A stretch of 11,486 bases of DNA from positions 1 through 11,486 of the forward strand of contig JAJZKY010000071.1 of the NCBI GenBank assembly GCA_021803885.1, read 5' to 3'. Under the pieces are notes generated by a model. It made no database searches and was not told where the DNA came from. It worked only from the letters and a program-made list of their open reading frames with translations. This document shows, in pieces, positions 6,329 through 11,486 of this stretch (its first letter is position 1; each line of letters opens with the position of its first letter). The translations under genes were made by a program, and so were the position numbers. This DNA is from Planctomycetota bacterium. GTDB taxonomy: Bacteria; Planctomycetota; Phycisphaerae; WQYP01; JAJZKY01.

Positions 6329-7615
6329 ATGAATCAACGGGAAGCCCCCATTATTTCATTCACAATTTATCGGCGACACTCGAAGAAGTGCAGAGGACGT
6401 CGGAAAGGCCGTATCGCGTTCGGCTGCCACTGCCCAATCTATGGCGATGGCTACATGGACGGAAAGCGAATTCTTCGCAAGTCTCTGCAGACACGGGATG
6501 CGGCCAAAGCGAATATGCGAATGGCGCGCTTGGTTCAGGTTTGCTCCGAGGCACTGAATCAACGATCCGACGACAGTACGGCCATTCCGATTGATAATGC
6601 CGCTTTACCTGCACCAGAGCCGGTGTCTTCGCCAAGGCCTGCGCGGGAGGAGACTCCATCAAATAGCGATGACACTCCCAACATGTTGAATGCCGTCGAA
6701 GCCTATCTCGAAAACTGCAAAACAAACGGCGTGAAAGCTCCTACCATTCGCAAGTACCGCAATTCCTTGACCCGTCTCGCGACATTCATGGAGAGCAACG
6801 GGATCCGTTATGTTCGCGACGTCACGGTGCTGATGCTTGATAGCTTCAGGGCTTCGCGAACATTGGCCCCAAGCACAAGCTTGAAAGAACTGGAGACCAT
6901 ACGAGCGTTCTTCTCATACTGCGCGGCCCGAGACCTCTGCAAAGACAACATTGCGTCGAAGGTCAAAGGGCCCAGAATCGATTCGCCCAATGATGTGGTA
7001 CCTTACACCCCGGAAGAAGTTGACCGCATCATCGCAGCAACCCAGGAATTTGGCCGAACCCAGTACGAACGGAGGCGAGCCAAAGCCATCATCCTGGTCC
7101 TACGCTTTACCGCCCTTCGGATCAGCGACGTAGCGGCCTTACGCCGCGACCGGATTACCAAAGAGGATGGGCGCTGGATCATCTTTATTCGGGCAGCTAA
7201 AAACAGCAAGCAAATCTACCTACCGATCCCGCGAGAGATGAAGGAAGCGCTTGACGATGTGCCAACTCCTCGCGAGGCGCGCCCGGACGGGCTTTACTAC
7301 TTTTGGTCCGGCAAGTCGACGAAGAGATCTAACGTCGGCGTGATTGGGGAATGCGTCCGTGCGGTTTTCGAAAAATCAGGCGTCAAACACGCGCACGCAC
7401 ACAGATTTCGTCATACTCTCGCTACCGAATTACTGGAGGCCGGGGCCAGCTTCGAGGAGGTAGCTGACGTTCTGGGCGATTCGGTCGAAGTCGTCAAGAA
7501 ACACTATGCCAAGTGGTCCCGAGGTCGCCAGAAGCGTGTTACCGATCTTTTGTCCCGCGTGCACGGGACTGCCGATTGGTCTGTCGACGACGCGACACCA
7601 ACTGTGACTACCTGA
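6329..7615 (+). CDS. Tyrosine recombinase / phage-type integrase, 428 aa
   Basis: ATG 6329 follows AAAGG at 6316-6320 with an 8-base spacer. Residues 15-50 hold an RRHSKKC...CHCPIYGDGYMDGKR segment with H17, C21, C33, H34 and C35, probably a small metal-binding or arm-type DNA-binding module. Residues 118-215 form the core-binding SAM-like domain (AVEAYLENCK...TIRKYRNSLTRLATFM). The catalytic domain starts near 226 and has R264 (TALRISDVAALR), a beta-hairpin Lys (K291 or K294), H358-R-F-R361 and nucleophile Y393 (KKHYAKW). In the box usually reading LGH it has LGD (D384), a change that occurs in some active family members. It should cut and rejoin DNA through a 3'-phosphotyrosine bond. It is the only complete canonical recombinase of the window and the likeliest catalytic driver of the element. 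Confidence 0.93.
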   Translation: MNQREAPIISFTIYRRHSKKCRGRRKGRIAFGCHCPIYGDGYMDGKRILRKSLQTRDAAKANMRMARLVQVCSEALNQRSDDSTAIPIDNAALPAPEPVSSPRPAREETPSNSDDTPNMLNAVEAYLENCKTNGVKAPTIRKYRNSLTRLATFMESNGIRYVRDVTVLMLDSFRASRTLAPSTSLKELETIRAFFSYCAARDLCKDNIASKVKGPRIDSPNDVVPYTPEEVDRIIAATQEFGRTQYERRRAKAIILVLRFTALRISDVAALRRDRITKEDGRWIIFIRAAKNSKQIYLPIPREMKEALDDVPTPREARPDGLYYFWSGKSTKRSNVGVIGECVRAVFEKSGVKHAHAHRFRHTLATELLEAGASFEEVADVLGDSVEVVKKHYAKWSRGRQKRVTDLLSRVHGTADWSVDDATPTVTT

Positions 7616-7790
7616 TTCAGAATTGGCTCTGGTCAGGGATTCTTACTGGATTTACGTTGAAGTCAACAATCCGCGTCAATCCGCGCCCGGTATCCAGCTT
7701 GGCAATTGCGAAGCTGAGTTCGACACGGGATGGACTGAGCCCCGGTCAGTCTTCCCTCCCCCAAACCACCAATAGAACCAACCCTTCGAG

Positions 7791-7824
7791 AGCGGCCACG
7801 TGTGCGACACGTGTGCCGCTTTTT
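7791..7824 (+). terminator. Rho-independent terminator or leader attenuator
   Basis: AGCGGC at 7791-7796 pairs with GCCGCT at 7815-7820, and CACGTGT at 7797-7803 pairs with ACACGTG at 7807-7813, around the loop GCG and with T7814 bulged. The run TTTTT (7820-7824) follows, then CTATTTTC. It lies 175 bases after the integrase stop and only 9 bases before the AGGAGG of the integrase remnant. It could therefore end the upstream transcript or act as an attenuator in the leader of the broken integrase. Confidence 0.75.
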
Positions 7825-7842
7825 CTATTTTCAGGAGGCAGC

Positions 7843-8126
7843 ATGGCTCGAAAAACCGGGCAGATCATCCGCTGCGGGTCCCCAGCACCTGGCTGGTTCG
7901 CATTTACGTCGGCCGTGATCCGGAGACCCGGAAACGAAGGTACATCGCCAAATCCATACATGGCGGTCTGCGGGACGCGCAGGCCCATCTCAACCGTATG
8001 CTCGCGGAGCGCGACCTGGGACGAAACATCCGCTCTTCCCGGCAGACCCTCGGCCAGTACCTGGAGCACTGGCTCGACATCTCAGCCCGACCGCGACTGC
8101 GGCCGAAGAGTTATCGCGATTACCGG
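7843..8126 (+). pseudogene. Truncated and frameshifted integrase, N-terminal fragment only
   Basis: AGGAGG at 7833-7838 precedes ATG 7843, which begins MARKTGQIIRCG. The reading then has to shift near 7876-7878, as if one base were missing, to continue PSTWLVRIYVGRDPETRKRR, then YIAKSIHGGLRDAQAHLNRM, ERDLGR, and TLGQYLEHWLDISARPRLRP up to KSYRDY. This is the arm-type DNA-binding domain (about 55 residues) plus the start of the core-binding domain of a phage-type integrase. After about 8123 the plus-strand frame loses all similarity and the DNA becomes the tail of the minus-strand restriction operon. The core-binding remainder and the whole catalytic domain (some 250-300 residues) are gone. 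Frameshift plus truncation make it a remnant; it is not a copy of the intact integrase at 6329, whose N-terminus differs. It probably marks an older insertion boundary. Confidence 0.85.
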
Positions 8127-8675
8127 AACGATGGCGTACCTAAAAGCACCGGAAGGCTTCCAAACAACTTGGTAGTTGCTGCGGATGTTGCCATTTTGAT
8201 CCTTTGCCCCGGTCGGCTTGCTAATCGTCCCCTGCAGCGGCTTTTGGTTTCTGAAGTAGGGGTAAATGCCCTCAGAATCAGTGCCTTGGTAGAAGAGGTG
8301 ATCGTCAACCACCATTACGAAATAGGAGGTCCTGAACCCCAAAGCGACCAGTTCCTCCAGAAAAGCAATATCCTGGCAAGCCTTGAACATCTGCTCCGGG
8401 TGTTGCCCGTTTCTGGGGAACTTCAGCTCAATCGCGCTGCGTTCCTGACGCCCAGAATCGAAGACGGCAATGTCGATCTCTTTCTTGCCGAGCCGCTTCA
8501 TTGCCGGGAAAAAGTAGCTAACTGGTCGTTCGAATTGAACCTTCAGGTCAGCTTCTGGGATGTGTGAGCGTAGATGAATCCCCAATTCATGCTGCAGACT
8601 GAACTCGTTGTAGATCTCGCCCCTGCCCGCGCCCACCAACTCGAAGAAGGACTCAATGTGGAGTCGCAGATCCAT
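8082..8675 (-). CDS. PD-(D/E)XK nuclease-like protein at the end of the hsd operon, 197 aa
   Basis: Numbered from ATG 8675, the protein has E30 in an early helix (FSLQHELGIHL), then KKEIDIAVF with D68, a strand AIELK with E83 and K85, and a helix carrying QMFKACQDIAFLEELVALG. This E...D...ExK order is the PD-(D/E)XK nuclease signature. A GTG start at 8687 overlaps the hsdM stop in GTGA; ATG 8675, four codons later with GTGAGAG ahead of it, is equally plausible. It is the last gene of the minus-strand operon hsdS, glycosylase-like, hsdM. It may supply or assist DNA cleavage, since no HsdR is visible. The last 14 or so codons after about 8127 read antisense through the integrase remnant, so the C-terminus is probably not native. 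Exact substrate is unknown; small nuclease-like proteins of this kind are often annotated hypothetical. Confidence 0.7.
   Translation of the reverse strand: MDLRLHIESFFELVGAGRGEIYNEFSLQHELGIHLRSHIPEADLKVQFERPVSYFFPAMKRLGKKEIDIAVFDSGRQERSAIELKFPRNGQHPEQMFKACQDIAFLEELVALGFRTSYFVMVVDDHLFYQGTDSEGIYPYFRNQKPLQGTISKPTGAKDQNGNIRSNYQVVWKPSGAFRYAIVPVIAITLRPQSRSG
8123..8130. other. Recombination junction: integrase remnant / restriction operon
   Basis: Left of this point the plus strand encodes integrase residues up to KSYRDY. Right of it the minus strand encodes the PD-(D/E)XK protein up to about GAFRYAIV. Neither family continues past the other side. The break must fall within a few bases, but its exact position cannot be fixed by eye. 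No repeat was recognised at the seam. Confidence 0.65.
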
Positions 8676-8683
8676 AGTTTCTC

Positions 8684-10132
8684 TCACCGCCTCAAATCAT
8701 TCGCAATCAGGGCGAACTCGTCCAGCGCGGCCTGCAGGTCTTCCATGATCTCAGCCGCGATTACATCCGGAGCCGGCAGATTCGCGGCGTCCTCCAGGCT
8801 TTCGTCCTTCAGCCAGAAGATGTCCAGGCTGGCCTTGTCCCGCTTCACCAATTCGTCGTAGGTGAATGCGTGGAAGCGTTCCGTCTCCTTGCGCTTGTGA
8901 CGATTGTCGGCGTTGTAGCAGACAACAAAGTCGTCCAGATCCTCCCGCCGCAACGGATTCGTCTTCAGCGTGAAGTGCTCGTTGGTCCGGAAGTCATAAA
9001 TCCAGAGCTTCTTCGTCCAGGGGTTCTCGCTGGCAATCTTGCGATCAAAGAAGAGCACGTTGGCCTTCACGCCCTGCGCATAAAAGATGCCGGTGGGCAA
9101 CCGCAGCAGCGTATGCACGTCGCACTCCTTCAGCAGCCGCCGGCGAATCGTCTCCCCTGCGCCGCCCTCAAAAAGCACATTGTCCGGAACAACAATTGCT
9201 GCCCGGCCATCAATCTTCAGGATCGACCGCACATGCTGCAGAAAGTTCAGCTGCTTGTTGCTCGTCGTCGCCCAGAAGTCCTCTCGTGCAATGGTCAGCG
9301 CATCCCGCTCCTGCTCGCCGTCCTCATTCACAAACGTGACGCTCGACTTCTTCCCAAAGGGCGGATTCGTCAGCACCATGTCATACTCGCGCGATCCACG
9401 ACCCAGCAGCGCATCACCAACCGAGATCGAGTCCTCGCCGCCAACGCCATGCAGGAAAAGATTCATCGCGCAGAGCCGCGCCGCACCGTCCACAATCTCC
9501 GTGCCGGAGAGCGCTTTGTTCTTCAAGAACCGTTTGTCGTCCTTGTCCAGCGTGTAGCTGTGGCTGATGAAGTCGTGCGCCGCCAGTAGAAAGCCGCCCG
9601 TTCCGCATGCAGGATCATGGATCAGCTCTCCGGGCGCAGGGCGCATCACGTCCACAATCGCCTGGATCAGCGCGCGCGGCGTAAAGTACTGGCCCGCGCC
9701 GCCCTTCACGTCCGCGGCGTTCTTTTCCAGCAGCCCTTCGTAGGCATCGCCCTTTACATCCACTCCAAGCATCGTCCATTGCTCACGGCCAATCAGGTCC
9801 GTTACCAGCCGCTTCAGCTTGGCCGGGTCCTGAATCTTGTTCTGCGCCTTGCGGAAGATGGTGCCCAGCAGCCCTGTCTTCTTGCCCAGCTCCACCAGAA
9901 TGTGCCGGTAATGAGTGTCGAGTGCATCACCGTCCAGCCGCTCCAGGCTCTGCCAGTCCAGGTCACCGGGAATCAGCATGGACCGGCCCGGCATCATCTG
10001 CTGGCGCTCATCCGCCATCTTCAAAAACAGCAGAAAGGTGAGCTGTTCGATGTAGTCCTGATACGACAGGCCGTCATCCCGCAGGATGTTGCAGTAGTTC
10101 CAGAGCTTTTGAACAATCGCGCTTGAGGTCAT
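8684..10132 (-). CDS. hsdM: Type I restriction-modification DNA methyltransferase subunit HsdM, 482 aa
   Basis: The protein methylates adenine at N6 within the site chosen by HsdS, using S-adenosylmethionine. The N-terminal helical domain (IVQKLWNYCNILRDDGLSYQ, then YIEQLTFLLFLKMADE, residues 6-42) is that of the HsdM family. The N6_Mtase domain follows, with QYFTPR (148-153), motif I DPACGTGG (173-180) for AdoMet binding, and the catalytic motif IV NPPF (256-259). Length fits common HsdM proteins. ATG 10132 shares the sequence ATGA with the stop of the upstream gene, and no strong Shine-Dalgarno lies at the right distance, so translation is probably coupled. A longer frame starting at 10225 adds 31 residues unlike the family and is rejected. 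The gene overlaps or abuts the PD-(D/E)XK gene downstream. All motifs are intact, so an active methyltransferase is expected. Confidence 0.97.
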   Translation of the reverse strand: MTSSAIVQKLWNYCNILRDDGLSYQDYIEQLTFLLFLKMADERQQMMPGRSMLIPGDLDWQSLERLDGDALDTHYRHILVELGKKTGLLGTIFRKAQNKIQDPAKLKRLVTDLIGREQWTMLGVDVKGDAYEGLLEKNAADVKGGAGQYFTPRALIQAIVDVMRPAPGELIHDPACGTGGFLLAAHDFISHSYTLDKDDKRFLKNKALSGTEIVDGAARLCAMNLFLHGVGGEDSISVGDALLGRGSREYDMVLTNPPFGKKSSVTFVNEDGEQERDALTIAREDFWATTSNKQLNFLQHVRSILKIDGRAAIVVPDNVLFEGGAGETIRRRLLKECDVHTLLRLPTGIFYAQGVKANVLFFDRKIASENPWTKKLWIYDFRTNEHFTLKTNPLRREDLDDFVVCYNADNRHKRKETERFHAFTYDELVKRDKASLDIFWLKDESLEDAANLPAPDVIAAEIMEDLQAALDEFALIANDLRR

Positions 10133-11055
10133 TGCCGGTAATCCAGTCCTTTCGCTCCGCCCTGGCAACCTGGGCACAGCCGCAGGTGAATATCGCTGCC
10201 GTTGGCGCCATAGGTGTGCCCGCAATTGGAGCAGGCAAGCTGGTAAACAGACTGCCCATGATCCGTGCCGGGCAGACCGGTATTGCGAATCACCACCTGA
10301 CCGTTTCGATTGACATAGCCAATGGCCGTTGTTTTCTGCATTTGTCTTCCGATTCTTTCCCAGTCATAGGCTGCCGCGTCAAAGATTGTGGGCAGAACTT
10401 CTGCCTTCGCGCATGCGATCTGGATCTTGTCGAGCCATTTCTCGTAAATGTTGCCATCGCCAAGCTGGTCGGTTCTGATCTCCCATCCCAGATTCGTGCG
10501 TAACCATTCCGCTACGCGACTGTCGATCGGAATCTCGTATCGAACAAGTTCAAGCTCCTGCAGAATGTTGCGCGACTGCTTGGGTCCAACGCCTCTCAGC
10601 ATCGCTGCGAGATAGCGTGCCACTTCGCGCTCCCGATTCCTATGAGCAGGATCGGCTGGAGAATTCACCTGAGCTGCCAGCTCGCGGAGCTGCGATTCGA
10701 TCTTGGTCCACTCGTTCGGGGTCCCGAACAGGGCCTCATGGTCAGCTTGCAGATAGGCGGCCACGCGCCTCGCAAACCGGAAGCCCTTGAGCCTGGCGAT
10801 CACCTGTTGCTCATCCATCCCGCGGTAACTGGCAAGTGCAAGCGCAAAAGGTTCCGTCTGAGAGAAGCGATCGATCAAGCTGCCGGGAGTCCATATCTGC
10901 TGTGACGACAGCAGAGCGAGCACTAATTGTTTCCAGAATTCCTCCCGAGTCGGTACTTTAGCCGACTGTGAGGTAGCCCATTTGGCGCGATACCGCAGTA
11001 ATCCGTCATCCCTGCAAAGCCAAACCAGATCGCTGATTACCGCTGCGTCACCCAC
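10129..11055 (-). CDS. Helix-hairpin-helix DNA glycosylase-like protein with C-terminal zinc ribbon, 308 aa
   Basis: GTG 11055 has AGGAGG 7 bases upstream, which rules out the earlier start at 11217. Residues 40-190 resemble the HhH-GPD/endonuclease III superfamily: a helical bundle (FWKQLVLALLSSQQ), the hairpin LRGVGPKQSRNILQ (153-166), and IPIDSRV with Asp178. K159 lines up with the catalytic Lys of endonuclease III (GVGRK) and D178 with its catalytic Asp, so base excision or lyase activity is possible. Residues 245-300 carry NTGLPGTDHGQ and a four-cysteine ribbon C275, C278, C294, C297 (CSNCGHTYGANGSD, then CPGC). It lies between hsdS and hsdM, overlapping the hsdS stop by 8 bases and the hsdM start by 4 (ATGA), so it is an integral operon member. 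Its role in the restriction system is not known; recognition or excision of modified bases, or a nuclease-like role, are inferences. Confidence 0.8.
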   Translation of the reverse strand: MGDAAVISDLVWLCRDDGLLRYRAKWATSQSAKVPTREEFWKQLVLALLSSQQIWTPGSLIDRFSQTEPFALALASYRGMDEQQVIARLKGFRFARRVAAYLQADHEALFGTPNEWTKIESQLRELAAQVNSPADPAHRNREREVARYLAAMLRGVGPKQSRNILQELELVRYEIPIDSRVAEWLRTNLGWEIRTDQLGDGNIYEKWLDKIQIACAKAEVLPTIFDAAAYDWERIGRQMQKTTAIGYVNRNGQVVIRNTGLPGTDHGQSVYQLACSNCGHTYGANGSDIHLRLCPGCQGGAKGLDYRQ

Positions 11056-11486
11056 GGACGGCCCTCCTCGTGCCACGCCTGGAAGAGCGTGCCGGGATTT
11101 GACTGGCCCGCTCAGCGCGAATTCGATCGAGCAGGACAGATGCAGGTTCTTCGGCGGGATCCTGAGGAACAAGTTGACCAGTGAAAGCATGGCGCAATGT
11201 CGATTGGCGCAATGCAAGACAACGGATTTCCAGCGTTCTTACAACCTCGGTCTGCCTCTCCAAATTTTCAGAGAAATTATGCAAAGCAGAGGCAATTCGT
11301 TGCTGCTCGAGGATGGGTGGAAGCGGAAGCATAATCTCCCGAATTTCTCCGAGCGAAAGGCGTGGTCTACCGATACCGTGAATCTTCTTCGTGGTTCGCT
11401 TCCTCACTCCGTCAGAATTCAACGCGGCCAGGATATAAGCAGAGCTGGTTTCTGCCGAGGGTTTGTAGCGGATGCAATCTGCTTTA
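11048..11486 (-). CDS. hsdS: Type I restriction-modification specificity subunit HsdS, C-terminal part
   Basis: The frame is open from the right edge to the TGA at 11050-11048, giving about 145 residues; the N-terminal part lies outside the window. It reads the end of the second target-recognition domain (RYKPSAETSSAYILAALNSD...GRPRLSLGEIREIMLPLPP) followed by the conserved C-terminal region: LEQQRIASALH, a long coiled-coil helix, LRQSTLRHAFTGQLVPQDP and EPASVLLDRIRAERA. These are hallmark HsdS sequences. HsdS picks the split DNA target and holds the HsdM and HsdR subunits together. The last 8 bases overlap the start of the glycosylase-like gene. The internal TTG at 11422 is not a true start. 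Target specificity cannot be judged because the first recognition domain is absent. Confidence 0.95.
   Translation of the reverse strand, partial: KADCIRYKPSAETSSAYILAALNSDGVRKRTTKKIHGIGRPRLSLGEIREIMLPLPPILEQQRIASALHNFSENLERQTEVVRTLEIRCLALRQSTLRHAFTGQLVPQDPAEEPASVLLDRIRAERASQIPARSSRRGTRRAVRG
11063..11068 (-). promoter_or_regulatory. Ribosome binding site for the glycosylase-like gene, inside hsdS
   Basis: AGGAGG on the minus strand lies 7 bases before GTG 11055, within the last codons of hsdS. It decides the start of the glycosylase-like gene and shows that the gene is translated from the hsd transcript. Confidence 0.85.

Larger units (their letters stand above)
1499..7615 (+). mobile_element. 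Putative multi-recombinase mobile element (limits uncertain)
   Basis: Three tyrosine-recombinase-fold genes and one helix-turn-helix gene lie in tandem on the plus strand, with related inverted repeats around the two large ones. Tandem recombinase genes recall RIT elements (recombinase in trio) and the Tn554 group, but here two members are about 600-aa divergent paralogues, a small helix-turn-helix gene sits before the third, and the genes are separated rather than overlapping. No matching terminal repeats or target duplication were found by eye, so the stated limits only enclose the cluster from the first hairpin to the integrase stop. The hypothetical gene at 365-895 may also belong. Confidence 0.4.

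Noticed and set aside
7800..8567. 255-codon plus-strand frame joining the integrase fragment to downstream DNA
   Set aside because: Only residues up to about KSYRDY are integrase-like; the rest is antisense to the PD-(D/E)XK gene, so the joined frame is accidental.
8870..9589. Long plus-strand open frame opposite hsdM
   Set aside because: It is the antisense shadow of hsdM, whose motifs are unmistakable; no independent signals.
1..11486. CRISPR arrays, tRNA or rRNA genes
   Set aside because: No regularly spaced direct repeats, cloverleaf pattern or rRNA-like sequence was recognised by eye.

Overview
The window is GC-rich bacterial accessory DNA. The best guess at its source is a soil or environmental Gram-negative bacterium, possibly an acidobacterium. 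The main reasons are the four-helix-bundle (23S rRNA intervening-sequence) family gene at the left edge and the Cys/His-rich N-terminal style of the integrase at 6329-7615. No ribosomal or housekeeping marker is present, so the taxonomy is only an inference.

Left part (1-1589): the 3' end of a four-helix-bundle gene, a hypothetical gene with a good ribosome binding site (365-895), and about 690 bases with no convincing gene. That gap ends in a very strong 15-bp hairpin just upstream of the first recombinase.

Centre (1590-7615, plus strand): a run of recombination genes. Two are large, diverged paralogues of about 595 and 574 aa. They keep the C-terminal tyrosine-recombinase layout (box-I Arg, box-II Arg, terminal Tyr) but have lost the usual box-II His. 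They are followed by a small helix-turn-helix protein and a canonical-looking 428-aa tyrosine recombinase. Inverted repeats with GGAT...ATCC arms lie before the first large gene, between the two, and after the second. The two repeats that follow the large genes share the stem CCGGATT...ATCCGGG. This looks like a multi-recombinase mobile element of unusual composition, and it is the main candidate for an undescribed system.

Right part (7616-11486): a terminator-like hairpin, then the frameshifted and truncated N-terminus of a further integrase (7843 to about 8126). The remnant breaks off where a minus-strand restriction-modification operon ends. Read in its own direction, that operon is hsdS (3' part only), a helix-hairpin-helix DNA glycosylase-like protein with a C-terminal zinc ribbon, hsdM, and a small PD-(D/E)XK nuclease-like protein. 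The glycosylase-like gene and hsdM overlap by 4 bases, and the other genes overlap or nearly touch, so translation is probably coupled. No HsdR is visible, and it may lie beyond the right edge. A glycosylase-like gene and a PD-(D/E)XK gene inside a type I operon is the second main point of interest.
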